Positions 13,401 through 22,690 are shown, counted from the first letter of the stretch. The stretch is 64,000 nt of DNA from Gigantopelta aegis (GCF_016097555.1 NC_054701.1:32528272-32592271); one strand, 5' to 3'. The notes: generated from the letters alone by a model not told the origin. Translations and numbers: made by a program.

Positions 13401-13683
13401 ATTCCTAAATAGCTTGCACTTCCACATTTAAAGTGTCCATCCTATTGGCCATACGGGTTAGTCTGTGCTAATGTACAGTATTTACGTTCATTACGGTATC
13501 TACTGTATATAATAAAATGAAATGATTATTTTATTTCTTTTTTTTGTTTTAGAAGAAGCCAGCAAAAAGGATGATGAAGAAAAGGTTGAAGAGGAAGAGG
13601 AGGATGATAAAGATGATGATAATGAAGAACTGCCTAGTGAAGACAGTCTACCCCCCATGCCACTACCCAAACTAGAGTTATGA
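1328..13683 (+). CDS. CRELD: CRELD family protein (cysteine-rich with EGF-like domains), 5'-partial, two alternative C-termini
   Basis: Shared exons: 1328-1410, 1843-1900, 2801-2915, 3292-3380, 4425-4551, 4890-4991, 6260-6343, 8127-8222, 8939-9076. They end with either 9833-10050 (369 residues in the window) or 13553-13683 (340 residues). All junctions are GT/AG and the phases agree throughout. Domain order: CRELD N-terminal (DUF3456/saposin-like, W-E rich) segment, EGF-like, furin-like repeat, calcium-binding EGF (starts DIDEC, ends SYTCF), second furin-like repeat, second calcium-binding EGF (starts DNDEC, ends CECIPG), then the alternative tail. This is the vertebrate CRELD1/2 order. Known family members act in the ER/secretory pathway: CRELD1 is a two-pass membrane protein linked to calcineurin/NFAT signalling and receptor maturation, CRELD2 an ER-stress-induced luminal protein. 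The signal peptide and first exon(s) lie upstream; exon 1 here begins in phase 0. The introns are full of SINEs and MITEs. Confidence 0.95.
1512..1768 (-). mobile_element. H1 SINE, tail B
   Basis: Head gtagcccagtggtagagcgc, central cagccagtgcaccatgactg, and the diverged tail ending in the reverse complement of aacgataccactagagcac. It lies in CRELD intron 1. Confidence 0.75.
1843..1900 (+). CDS. CRELD: CRELD exon b
   Basis: Acceptor ttttcag, donor gtagga. It encodes SEVRLVEIMDEHLCSGGSKE, matching the conserved 'SE.RL.E..E.LC' region of CRELD proteins. It ends in phase 0. Confidence 0.9.
2579..2730. mobile_element. Short MITE-like inverted-repeat element
   Basis: The left end aacctctgcaattg pairs with the right end taattgcaggggtt. 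Inside are further inverted pieces around ccgtgga/tccacg. It lies in CRELD intron 2. Confidence 0.4.
2801..2915 (+). CDS. CRELD: CRELD exon c
   Basis: Acceptor tttgcag, donor gtgagt. It begins CHQMLEEYEDAIESFW and ends WFCIDTIK, the second half of the N-terminal cysteine-containing domain with the typical LE..E..IE.W spacing. It ends in phase 1. Confidence 0.92.
3292..3380 (+). CDS. CRELD: CRELD exon d, EGF-like domain start
   Basis: Acceptor atttcag, donor gtgaga. It encodes ACCPENHYGPDCAECSGG followed by CFGNGNCD, the first half of the EGF-like domain. An H2-type SINE sits 39 bp into the following intron. Confidence 0.93.
3420..3810 (+). mobile_element. Full-length H2 SINE, tail A
   Basis: It starts accggcctcggtggtgtcat, with box B-like gggttcggatccc and the shared central module aaataaaagatcccttgctg. 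It ends with tail A (gccatataaccgtaaataaa, then ttctttctttct). A 15-base duplication tttgtctttatatat flanks it (3405-3419, 3811-3825), so it is a recent insertion. Confidence 0.9.
4068..4216 (+). mobile_element. H1 SINE with internal deletion, tail A
   Basis: The head gatgtagcccagtggtag jumps straight to cctatgaagtggcgacagcg and tail A. The central module is missing. Confidence 0.7.
4425..4551 (+). CDS. CRELD: CRELD exon e, EGF-like domain end
   Basis: Acceptor ttgtag, donor gtgagt. It carries GTGKCSCHSGYTGTLCDDC, which closes the EGF-like fold, followed by a DGYYES linker with an N-glycosylation sequon (NDT). It ends in phase 1. Confidence 0.93.
4890..4991 (+). CDS. CRELD: CRELD exon f, furin-like repeat 1
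   Basis: Acceptor ctccag, donor gtaaca. It encodes CHISCKKTCSEEGPKGCDEC, a furin-like cysteine-rich repeat, ending EEHGCQ. It is phase 1 on both sides, so it is a symmetrical module. Confidence 0.93.
6260..6343 (+). CDS. CRELD: CRELD exon g, first calcium-binding EGF (short form)
   Basis: Acceptor tggcag, donor gtaagt. It starts DIDECAVEEPPC and ends GSYTCF. As in vertebrate CRELDs, the module runs directly into the next furin-like repeat without its own last disulfide loop. The last 43 bases plus the donor and 50 intron bases were tandemly copied downstream (see the repeat at 6344). Confidence 0.94.
6344..6860 (+). repeat. 99-bp tandem array derived from CRELD exon g and its donor
   Basis: The sequence gaccaatactgtgtaaatac occurs at 6301 (the real exon) and again at 6400, 6499, 6598, 6697 and 6796, exactly 99 bases apart. 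Each copy carries the last 43 or so exon bases, the donor gtaagt and 50 intron bases, with a few substitutions. The copies lack a proper acceptor and the EGF N-terminal half. A seventh partial copy lies at about 7984-8035, split off by inserted elements. Use of a downstream donor would read into TGA two codons after the exon. Confidence 0.92.
6866..7978. mobile_element. Outer MITE-like element split by an inner one
   Basis: The left end aggctttctgcca and the right end (reverse complement) agagtttctgtca match imperfectly, each followed by gagggta. The element interrupts the 99-bp array and itself contains the 863-bp inverted-repeat element. The boundaries are approximate. Confidence 0.35.
7070..7932. 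mobile_element. Non-autonomous DNA transposon with 30-bp terminal inverted repeats
   Basis: The left end gtaccgtatatcgctgtgta (7070 onwards) is the exact reverse complement of the right end (to 7932), and the match continues for 30 bases through ttagccgact. Internal copies of agccgacccc lie near both ends. No transposase frame is present. The superfamily is not recognised. Confidence 0.8.
8127..8222 (+). CDS. CRELD: CRELD exon h, furin-like repeat 2
   Basis: Acceptor atgtag, donor gtacag. It encodes SCNEACDGCAGPGPDKCDKC, the highly conserved CRELD furin-like motif, then GFTLTDQTCI. It is a phase 1/1 symmetrical exon. Confidence 0.94.
   Translation, partial: VVMRPVMGVLDRGQINVTSARTDLHLQIRHV
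8297..8583 (+). mobile_element. H1 SINE, tail B
   Basis: Head gcgtagcctagtgataaagc, central module, tail B (aaatgtttgacatccaatag ... gtggtggtgttaaacaaaac). It lies in CRELD intron 8. Confidence 0.8.
8939..9076 (+). CDS. CRELD: CRELD exon i, second calcium-binding EGF
   Basis: Acceptor atacag, donor gtgaga. It starts DNDECQADPTLC, contains GTYSCECIPGFW and ends CVPKPK. The Asp/Asn-x-Asp-Glu-Cys start and the aromatic in the loop fit a calcium-binding EGF. Its phase 1 donor can join to either of two last exons (9833 or 13553). Confidence 0.95.
9833..10050 (+). CDS. CRELD: CRELD last exon A: two-pass membrane tail (CRELD1-like)
   Basis: The acceptor tttcag ends at 9832. After a Lys-rich linker (KVPPKSPQKKKTKKTSK), two hydrophobic segments follow, about LLTFCVTIVLFALSFSV and LIISSLSVLLIVYVYWF, split by a short SNGNK turn. 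The tail ends ASQFDKS and stops with TGA at 10050. This matches the two C-terminal membrane spans of CRELD1. The 3' UTR must extend into the 10.05-13.5 kb interval; several AATAAA motifs occur there and I cannot tell which is used. Confidence 0.9.
10051..13552. other. Interval between CRELD alternative last exons (3' UTR A / intron)
   Basis: AT-rich and with no open frame of note. It must hold the 3' UTR of the membrane isoform. It also holds a G-rich tract near 10270, a fragment of the H4 SINE (12025-12180) and several AATAAA motifs (for example near 11480, 12240 and 12550). No further exon was recognised. Confidence 0.5.
12025..12180 (+). mobile_element. H4 SINE 3' fragment
   Basis: gagtaggtgtgtggccacta, then cccactgtcctggacagaca and the end gaaccttacttgaatattag. 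It matches the 3' part of the fuller H4 copy at 40036. Confidence 0.65.
13553..13683 (+). CDS. CRELD: CRELD last exon B: acidic tail ending KLEL (CRELD2-like)
   Basis: A pyrimidine-rich acceptor (ttttgttttag) ends at 13552 and fits the phase 1 donor of exon i. It encodes 43 residues: EEASKKDDEEKV, a run of Glu/Asp, a proline-rich stretch and the C-terminal tetrapeptide KLEL. No membrane segment is present. Acidic C-termini with KDEL-like tetrapeptides are typical of ER-luminal calcium-rich proteins, and vertebrate CRELD2 ends in REDL. That KLEL retains the protein is an inference. A polyadenylation signal lies at 13771. Confidence 0.85.
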
Positions 13684-13770
13684 TGGAAGTGCGTCATAGG
13701 TTGTCACAACTGTAACATAATATGCACACTCAATCTTCATTGTACATGTCTCGTCATCTGTTACTGTTGG

Positions 13771-13776
13771 AATAAA
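13771..13776 (+). promoter_or_regulatory. poly(A) signal of CRELD last exon B
   Basis: AATAAA lies 88 bases after the stop codon of the acidic-tail exon and is followed by T-rich sequence. It is the most plausible 3' end for the distal isoform. Confidence 0.55.
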
Positions 13777-15090
13777 CATCATGTTATGTTATTGTGTTTC
13801 TCAACCTTTTCATGTTGTAGACTATTTGAACATTCCTGAACTGATGTGGATGGCTTCACTTATTTTGTCTATACTACTGATGAAAACCTGGATGTTTTTT
13901 CTGGAATTCAGAACTATAGTGCCATGCCAATACACTTTCTGTCGTTCTTTAATGAAAAGCTCACAGCAATCCCATACTTTTTAACACCTTGCAATGTTTT
14001 TCAGATTTATTTTTCCAGTCTCTTCCATTTTTGTTATAACTTGCCAGAACTTAATCTGATATAAACCGTCCAAAATACTGCTTCACTACAGATTTTGAAG
14101 AATAAAATTTATTACCGGTATATAAAGCTTTTTTAAAAATGTTTTTTACATTCATTGTTGCTGGGATTTTTTTTTTTTTTCAGGGGTGGGAGGGGTGGGG
14201 GGGGTGTGTGTGAGTGGCTGGAATTTTAAGTTTATATAAACATTTGGAGGTAGTGTTGGGATTCGGATAAAACTGTGATTGTTCATATTTAAATGTACAT
14301 TGTGCAATATTAGTCTGCTACTTTTAAGTTGGGGGTGAGGTTGTTTGGGGTTGGGTTTTTTTTTTTTGGGGGGGGGGTGTGTTTATTTGGTTTAATCTGC
14401 AAGTTTGTGTATCTTTAGTGCACCAAAGATCGTGGAACTAGAAGGGAAGTAATTCTGTTTCACGTTTGGTTGTACTATTGATGATAAAACTTCAGTGTGC
14501 TCGGTGAACTTCGTTAATCGGAACATTGCAATTTAGAGAACATTTTGTAATCGATCGCACTGTAATTTGATGTTGCATGTATTCTCACTCTGATCATTCC
14601 CATCATGGAGGACTTTGTTGGTAGAATTCATTTCCGAATGCATTACTGCATGGTTAGTACTATATATAATATTATATTGTCTGCCTGCAGTGTTTCCATT
14701 AAAAGGCCTGCAGAAGGTATATTATGAGACTGTTTGGACCTAGAAAAAAAACCATTTTTCTAGATCCGATTTGACATGGGGAACTGGGAATTTTTCAAAG
14801 TATAGTGTAACTTTTTCTCTCTTTTTTTTTTTTCCAACAGCACAGGAAAACTTGAGACAAGCACAAATGAAACCTTATTTATAAATATTACACCTGAAAA
14901 TTAGGATTTATTTATCTAATTAGCTGGAATACTGTCAACAATGTTCTAGAAAGCAAAAGCTACTTGTACAAAAGATTATCAGAGTGCATATGCATATTGG
15001 GCAGTATTTGATTTCTGACCCATGTCAATTTCGAGCCTTCCCTGTTCAAGTACTTAATTACATACATTAATGATTTTGAAAGTTATTTAG
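13777..15090. other. Region downstream of CRELD
   Basis: No gene recognised. T- and G-rich tracts at 14168-14215 and 14330-14380 only. Confidence 0.5.
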
Positions 15091-15092
15091 CT

Positions 15093-15250
15093 AATAATGA
15101 ATGAATTAATGTTTAACGACACCCCAGCACGAAAAATACATCGGCTATTGGGTGTCAAACTATGGTAAAAGCAAAACATTAAATGATGAACCACATCAAT
15201 ATAAAAATTCAGATATTTAAATGTAAACAGTGTAAAGGACTGCAAAACAA
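15093..15250 (-). repeat. Fragment of a CATT-tailed dispersed repeat
   Basis: On the plus strand it reads atgtttaacgacaccccagc, then tcggctattgggtgtcaaac and a diverged extension. The same sequence lies at 42255 and, longest, at 61080. The gaatgaat side is its 3' tail, so it is oriented on the minus strand. Confidence 0.6.
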
Positions 15251-15254
15251 TTTA

Positions 15255-16385
15255 GCTAATAATGATGGTGATGGTGTAGAAATTGGTATTTTGAGCCTCT
15301 ATCTTTTGTTATATGCGAATGACACACTGCCAAAACTAAAATTATTGTATTTAGAAAAAGGTGTGGTATAAAGAAAAAAGAACACTGGACTTATGATGGT
15401 GAACTTCTAGAAATTGTCGACTCCTTTAACTATTTAGGACTCAATTTTTATTACAATGGAAAATTTACTAATAACAGACATATAGCAAGTCAAGGGCGTA
15501 AAGCTTTATTTATTATAAAGAGGTCGTCCAAAAAGTTAAATTTAAATGTCGAAACAGATATTTACTTATTTCATACATGATACTTAATTACGGCTGTGAG
15601 ACGTTGGGCTTTGCTAAGTCTCCAGATACTGAAACGGTTCATCTTTCATTTTGTAAACAACTACTTGGTGTGAATCGTAAAACCACAACTCGTATGGTGT
15701 ACACCGAATTAGGTTTTTATCCCATTCAGATACCTAGATGCATAGCAATATTAAAATATTGGTTGAATATACAAAATGATAACTATATTTTAAAAGAAAT
15801 TTATTTAGAAATGTTTAAAGATTGTGAATCTCTTATTAATGGGGCTACACATATGAAACAACTACTGGACAGTGTTGGTATGTCGTATATTTGGTGGCGT
15901 CAGAATGTTACAAGTGAAAGTCTATTTACTGCTGATGTATCTGCACGCCTTAAAGATATATATATATATTTGCAAGATATGCATGCAACAGTTTCAGCTT
16001 CATCCAAATGTATTTATACGTTTTTAACTGATAACCATTGTCTACAGTATTATTTGTCAAAAAATTTATCTTACAGAATTAGAAGTTTCATATGTAAATA
16101 TAGATGTTCATCACATTTACTTTTTATAAAAACTGGTCGTTACCAACAAATATAACGTGACCAGAGAATATGTAATCTTTGTAACGGTAACTTGATTGAA
16201 GATGAATTTCACTTTATTTTGTATTGTCCATCCAACATCGATTTGCGGATTATTGGAAGAAACCATCTACATTCAAAGTAATTAATTCAGTTACTTAGTA
16301 TTCAAAATGTTAAGCAGCTTCGTAATCTAGGAAGATTTCTTGATGAAGCTACTAATCGTAGAGAACTGGTTATTTTATAATCTGT
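15255..16385 (+). pseudogene. Non-LTR retrotransposon ORF2 remnant (reverse transcriptase end and C-terminus)
   Basis: A degenerate RT core reads SLYLLLYANDT (the catalytic YADD-type box with Asn for Asp). After frame breaks comes DSFNYLGLNF. A 192-codon open stretch (15577-16155) starts ILNYGCETLGF and contains QLLGVNRKTTTRMVYTELGF. An in-frame TAA at 16153 separates it from RICNLC...EFHFILYCP, a C-x2-C...H...C zinc motif typical of LINE C-termini. The element is dead: missing 5' part, altered catalytic box, stops. Confidence 0.85.
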
Positions 16386-16583
16386 CTCCATCCTTAACAT
16401 TATTAACGTAATAAATAAAATTATCTGTCTATCCTTAATTTCTTACAAGTATGTGTTTCTAAGATGTACATGTAGTGTTATACCTTTATTATTAACATAC
16501 TATATATTGAATTGCACGTCGTCATTGTAAGGTAAATCGAATGTACATGTCTAAAAGCAACTTGCTTTGGTAAATAACATTAA

Positions 16584-16910
16584 TGAAGGAAGGAAGGAAA
16601 TTGTTTATTTAATAACACATTTTATTTACGGTTATATGGCGTCGGACATAATATGGTTAAGGACCACACAGATATTGAGAGAGGAAGCCCGTTGTCTCCA
16701 CTTCATGGGCTACTATTTTCGATTAGCAGCAAGGGATATTTTATATGCACCATCCCACAGACAGGATAACACATACCACGTCCTTTGATATACCAGTCGT
16801 GGTACACTGGCTGAAGCAAGAAATAGCCCAATGGGCCCACCGACGGGGATCGATCCCAGACTGACCTTGCATCAAGCGAACGCTTTACCTTTGGGCTACG
16901 TTCCGCCCCA
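16584..16910 (-). mobile_element. Full-length H1 SINE, tail A
   Basis: On the minus strand: ggggcggaacgtagcccaaa head, B-box-like ggatcgatcccc, central module, and tail A with ccatataaccgtaaataaaa and the end ccttccttcc. Confidence 0.85.
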
Positions 16911-17804
16911 TGAATGAATGAATGAATGAACATATGAATGAATGAACATGCACACAGGTTAAAGGTAAAATGACACCAAACGAGTTTACTATTTCCCTTG
17001 GGCAATACTCTGGTAACTGATTTAATCCCACTGCTAGTTTCATGCACTTAATTGAATCATATTTTATTGCTTTTTAAAAAGAACAAATAGATTTGGCACA
17101 AGTTATACAACTTACTAGGCCTTCTCCATAATACATACATGTCACGACAGTAATATTTTTGAAATATAAATATGAACAAAACCAAATGTTATTGAAATAG
17201 AGAAAGATAGAAGGAAACAGAAAAAATGCTAAAAAGCAGAAAAAAAAACACACACAAACAAGGCATCGCAATGATTACGTTAAGGCTACAAAAATAATTA
17301 ATCCATTAGGAGATAACCATATTGAGTTTTTAGATTTGCGGGTATTATTGTCTGTTTTATCCCGCAAATGTCATTTTTGACCGAAGGCTCTTGGTCGGGT
17401 CCAAGGAGACATTTTTGGTTGTTTGTTCAAGTCCAACATGGAAATCGAGCGAGTGCAAGTTCTACTAGGCTAATTAATTACGGTTAATGTTAAACCATAC
17501 AAGTCGGTCATTGGTAGCACCCACGAGTGATTGTTGGTATTGAACCGAGGGTAGGTTCGATATGCTGTATTATTATTAATAGGTAACGAATTCAGAGACC
17601 CTGCATAATCAGCATATAATTCCATTCAGCTCTAAAATATAAACCACGATTATAAAATATCTTTATTTTTAGAAAAAGCGTGAGATTATAGTAAAGTTGC
17701 GTGAGAGCGTGATGTTTGTTACAAATACGTGAGACTCGCGCCAAATGCGTGAGAGTTGACAGGTACGTAAGGGACTCTACCTTTAACTGTTTGTAGGATA
17801 CTGT

Positions 17805-18710
17805 GTATCATAAAATCGGGACCCACACCTTTTATTATTTGAACATTGTGCACAGCTTTTCTAATTTACGCCTGGAAGTAAGTGTTGCTAATCCAGTTTC
17901 GTAGTACAAAGACTTTCTAGACGCAAATTTAGGCAAACCAGTGATTAATCTAGCGGCTTCTAATTGTACTTTTTCAATTTTGTTTTCCTCGACTACTTAC
18001 GATGCATATTCTAATATAATACCGGGCGGATAAAAGTTATATATATTTTCTATAATGTTTGTCGATTTAATAGATAGTTTTATATCCTAAGTACAGAAAT
18101 CATTACCGAATCTGATTTACAAACCGGCCTCGGTGGCGTCGTGGCAGGCCATCGGTCTACAGGCTGGTAGGTACTGGGTTCGGATCTCAGTCGAGGCATG
18201 GGATTTTTAATCGAGATACCGACTCCAAACCCTGAGTGAGTGCTCCGCAAGGCTCAATGGGTAGGTGTAAACCACTTGCACCGACCAGTGATCCATAACT
18301 GGTTCAACAAAGGCCATGGTTTGTGCTATCCTGCCTGTGGGAAGCGCAAATAAAAGATCCCTTGCTGCCTGTCGTAAAAAGAGTAGCCTATGTGGCGACA
18401 GCGGGTTTCCTCTAAAAACAGTGTCAGAATGACCATATGTTTGACGTCCAATAGCCGATGATAAGATAAAAAATCAATGTGCTCTAGCGGCGTCGTTAAA
18501 TAAAAACAAACTTTACTGATTTACAAATATGTATCGTCCACTTGGCATTTTCTGAAAAGGTTAACCCTAATTATTGATGAGTTTTTGTTGTGTTTAATGT
18601 TTTAGTACCAAATACAAGGTTACATTTTGGCTGTGTGAGTTTTTTCTTGTAAAACGTACACTAGTTTTATCTGGATGGAAGGATACAAGCCATTTTTTAT
18701 CATTCGTGAG
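17805..18710 (-). pseudogene. Non-LTR retrotransposon RT remnant split by an H2 SINE
   Basis: Read on the minus strand, 18710-18560 encodes KKWLVSFHPDKTSVRFTRKN. 18110-17805 gives, with frameshifts, IIENIYNFYP, EYAS, then IEKVQLEAARLITGLPKF and KSLYYETGLATLTSRRKLEK, the thumb/connection region of jockey/RTE-like reverse transcriptases. A 392-base SINE with target duplications sits in the middle (18124-18515). Confidence 0.8.
18124..18515 (+). mobile_element. Full-length H2 SINE, hybrid tail
   Basis: H2 head (ccggcctcggtggcgtcgtg), middle as in tail A (tatgtggcgacagcgggttt), end as in tail B (gacgtccaatagccgatgat ... ctctagcggcgtcgttaaat). A 12-base duplication ctgatttacaaa flanks it (18112-18123, 18516-18527). 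Confidence 0.88.
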
Positions 18711-18717
18711 GCTTTAA

Positions 18718-19073
18718 AGGGACATTCCCGAGTTTCCTCCATTGTAAGATGTTTCTACGATTAAACTTACATATTAAATATATTTTCTTGTTTATAATAT
18801 CAGTGTCTGTATATTCAATGTGTTTCTGGTCGTCTTAATATTTCTAAGAAGCCCAAACTGGATTTTGTCTTCAAATAATTTCGTACGTACGAAAAAACAA
18901 TATTTTAGGAAATAAAAGAAAATTTAACCTAGTAAAATATTAGAACGATCAGAAACACGTTTAATATACAGCCACTAATATTTTATGCAGAAAATATATG
19001 TAATTATAATCGTTAAAAAATATCTGTTAGTCGATAACATCTTAAAAATTACAGCAAACTCAGGAATGTCCCT
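18718..19073. mobile_element. Foldback MITE with TTAA target duplication
   Basis: The ends AGGGACATTCC and GGAATGTCCCT are inverted and flanked by TTAA (18714-18717 and 19074-19077). The whole 356 bases form one imperfect palindrome centred on cgtacgtacg near 18889. TTAA targets suggest a piggyBac-type source. It lies directly beside a LINE remnant. Confidence 0.8.
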
Positions 19074-19077
19074 TTAA

Positions 19078-20200
19078 CAAGTTATGAAATGATAGGATCG
19101 CTAAAGTTGTGCTAAGGAAGATGAACTTTTAAAAAAGTGAACAACAGACTATAAGTAATAATAGTATTTATAGTGTAATGCCCGTTGGCAATATTAGTGA
19201 CTTGTTACAATTTTCCTATTAAAGTGTAGATGTTCATAAAATTATTATGTACATGTTTGTTTTATATACATACAGCAGTCACCCGTAGACCCGTAGGAGC
19301 AATGTCTGGAGGAGAGGGCGCGGAGCACAATCTCTTCTAGGGACTACAGTCAAGCGGAGGGTGCATAAACCACACTTTTATGTATACAGAGGCAGAGCCG
19401 ATTTAAGGATCCGCGGGGCCTGTAGCACAAATAACAGCGGGGGGCCCTTCCCGGGATATATATTTTACAACCCCCTCGGGGAGAGAGGGAAAGGACCTGG
19501 GGGGGGGGGGGTAAATGTACACATCACCGCGAGGCACGTAGCACGTGCTACATGTGCTACTAGGATAAACCGGCTCTGTACAGAGGATAAAAAAAATACG
19601 TGCATTGTTGTCCTCATGTGGAGGGGTCGGGGTCAAAATGGATTCAAAATTTAAGTTTAAAAAATACGATGCCAAAAAACGATAACCCTAATGAATATGG
19701 AATTGTCTAAAAAGTATGGGGACTAATTTTAGTATTTCACACTCATTATATGAATATTTGCCACATTCAGTGAAAATTTTAGGCCCATAAGTCAAATATT
19801 ATTATAATAGCAACAGATTCAAAATTTTAAGTAAAAAATGCGACGCCAACAGCTCCAATCTACGCAAAGTAGCTCGTCTTATATTTTCAATGGGCAATTA
19901 CAGTTTCTAGAATATTTTAAATATTTAATAATTTTGACTATTTATATCTTTTGAGTTAAAAATGGGAACGTGACATGTCGAATACAGCAATCAATTGCTG
20001 GCATCGACTTAAAGCAAAAACATACGTACGAGTGTATTAAAACTAAGCCCTGTATATTTTTGTCAATAATTATAATTTAGCTTGATGTAAAAGCAAAAGG
20101 AAATCTGTTTTGGAAACAATTATACACTGGGCTGTATCCTGTGCCTGTCGACTGGGAGTTATCATCTGAAAATGTTCATAGCTCCAGGTTTATATATTGT
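19078..20200. other. Intergenic, no gene seen
   Basis: A GC-richer stretch at 19280-19620, with open frames on both strands and a G tract, resembles neither a known domain nor one of the repeats listed. Confidence 0.4.
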
Positions 20201-20279
20201 TGCACACACACCCCACACACACCCCACCCAACACACACCACCCCCACACACCCACCCCCCCCCCGCCTGTGTCGCTCTG

Positions 20280-20281
<2 letters not shown>

Positions 20282-20320
<39 letters not shown>
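20282..20320. repeat. (CT)n microsatellite
   Basis: About 20 CT units, preceded by an imperfect ACACCCC/CA-rich tract (20203-20265). Confidence 0.95.
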
Positions 20321-20322
<2 letters not shown>

Positions 20323-20324
<2 letters not shown>

Positions 20325-20545
20325 CCAGCCAGTGCACCACAACTGGTATATCAAAGGTCGTGGTATGTACTATCCTGTCTGGGATATTGCATATTAAAGA
20401 TCCCTTGCTGCTAATCGAAAAGAGTAGCCCATGAAGTGGCGAAAGCGGGTTTCCTCCCTCAATATCTGTGTGGTTCTTAACCATAATATGTCCGACGCCA
20501 TATAACCGTAAATAAAATGTGTTCATTTCCTTCCTTCCTTCCTCT
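20323..20545 (+). mobile_element. 5'-truncated H1 SINE, tail A
   Basis: It starts within the central module (cagccagtgcaccacaactg) and ends with tail A and ccttccttcc. The CT microsatellite abuts its broken 5' end. Confidence 0.8.
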
Positions 20546-20610
20546 ATAGATGTCTGTCTCCCTCTCTCTGCTTCGTTGTTTTTGTATTTTTTGTGTTTTA
20601 TTTGTTTGGG

Positions 20611-20965
20611 GAGGGGCGTAGCCCAGTGGTAAAGTGTTCACCTGATGCGCGGTCAGTCTGGGATCAATCCCTGTCGGTGGCTCCATTGGGTTATTTCTCG
20701 TTCCAACCAGTTCATCACGACTGGTGTATCAAAGGCATACCAAGGCCTTTGATACACCAATCGTGGTGTATCAAAGGCCTTGGTATGTGCTATTCTTGAT
20801 GTGGGATGGTGCATATAAAAGACACCTTGCTATTAATGGTAAAAATTAAGCGGGTTTCCTCTCTTAAGACTATATGTCAAAATTACCAAATGTTTTACAT
20901 CCAACAGCCGATGATTAATACATAAATGTACTCTAGTGATGTCGTTTAACAAAATAAACTACTAG
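20611..20965 (+). mobile_element. H1 SINE, tail B, with internal inverted duplication
   Basis: Head ggcgtagcccagtggtaaag and tail B (catccaacagccgatgatta). In the centre, ggtgtatcaaaggc (20723), its inverse gcctttgatacacc (20745) and ggtgtatcaaaggcc (20765) follow one another. Confidence 0.85.
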
Positions 20966-21192
20966 TATCTGTTGGGAGATTCTTGTTTGGTTTGTTTTGT
21001 TTTGAGTTTTTTTCTATTCTTTTTTCTTTTTTCTTTTTTTTGTGTAGAGGGTTTATTGGGGGTTTTATTTTATTTTTGTTTCCTTCTTTGTTTATGTTTG
21101 TTATAAGCATATGAAATACATTTACGACATTGTTTTTCTGTACAATAAAATAGCATTAAAATCCAAAGGGCGTGGGCGAATGGGAAAATATT

Positions 21193-21339
<147 letters not shown>

Positions 21340-21699
21340 GTTTATTTGCCGCCTAGTTTCTTTCCACTGTTTTTTTTTACATAATGTGTCACCTTGTCTT
21401 GTCCATGACCCTAATACCAGCTAATGTGTGTTGTGTCTCGTGTGAGTCATCCGTTTATCTACTCAGGTAATCAGTGTCTGTCAATGAATATGTCACTTGT
21501 GTTTATTTATCATGCACATATACCCTATTTTTTTGCATCTGGTCATTTCTTTCTCGTGTCGAAAGATGCATTTGAAATAATAATGCCTATTAAACAATAA
21601 TATTATTATTATCGATTTTTCGTCCATTTCCCAGTAAGATTTGCACGGGTATGTAGCTCCTCGACTTCTGAATCAACACTGAGGTCTACTGGGTATGAA

Positions 21700-21799
21700 A
21701 TATACACTATGCGGAAGTGACGTATGAACTGTGCATCAGACCTCGACATTGTGACACGCTTTTTGTGCGCCAAGCGAAACCGGAGCGTTACTTGTACAG
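21700..21799 (+). promoter_or_regulatory. Possible promoter and non-coding first exon
   Basis: A composite ETS/CRE-type motif (gcggaagtgacgt, 21711-21723), typical of animal core promoters, is followed 77 bases later by a consensus 5' splice site (tacag|gtaagac, exon end 21799). GC content rises locally. It points towards the gene at 34.05 kb, which needs an upstream leader exon; that link would mean a 12-kb intron and is inference. Confidence 0.3.
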
Positions 21800-22496
21800 G
21801 TAAGACGAATCTTCCAGGTATTTTAACTATTATATTGATTATTATTTTTCAAAAGGTAAACTATTATTTACAGTACTTTGCAATTAATATACACACAAAA
21901 TGCTTATTTCTGTTTGATGTAATTATAGTACGAACAAGATGACAGGAGCTCTTTGAAGACACATGGCTATCGATTGATTAACTGCCGACACGGGGTTTTA
22001 AAAAAATGTTTTGTTTTTTTTAAATGCAAAAACAAGAACATCTTTGTTTGGGAGCTTTTTTGTACTTTTGTCTTTGAGCTTTGTTCGTGAATGGTCTTTA
22101 TATTTAATAGTTACTGTGACTTTCCATGGTGGTTTTGTTTGACATAGGTGTTAACAGCCATACTTGCCGGTGTTGGCGGCTGAAATGCAAATAAATGACG
22201 TCAAGCATGACCAGGTGAGATCTCGGTCAGGTGTTTTCTTTATCTTTATGACCAAGTTAGCGTCCTCGAGCTAAGAATGGTTATAAAATTAACAAAATTA
22301 ATGTTGGGGGGGGGGGGGGGTTAACGAAAGGGCATAGCATTTGTCCAAAAAGGCTAAGTATGCACATCAGGTTCAGCACAAAGAAAAATGTATCTTGAAC
22401 CGAATATCTCAAACAAAGACTATTTTTAATTTTTAAATTGATACGCTATAACAATCTGTACGGTACACGACGTTTTACTTTAACAGTTTAAAGTTT

Positions 22497-22690
22497 GTCC
22501 CATCATCCTACAAAAATGTTTTTTGTAAATAATTTGTTTGGTTTCACGTAAGAAGAAAAGTAAAAGTGTTTTAGAAATAACAGAAAAAAAAAACAATTTG
22601 TGTGTGCAATATAGAAATCAATCGGCTAAGAAATAACTAAGTACTAAATTCCATAGTATGAAAAAGGCGTTCCCTGTGGGAAGGACTATA
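22497..22690. repeat. Dispersed repeat with GGACTATA end (copy 2)
   Basis: It shares catcctacaaaaatg, gtttggttt...aagaagaaaagtaaaa and gggaaggactata with the copies at 111 and 38282. Confidence 0.5.

Noticed and set aside
19361..19675. Overlapping frames of 90-97 codons on both strands
   Set aside because: Driven by a GC-rich patch and a G tract. No domain and no splice or promoter support.
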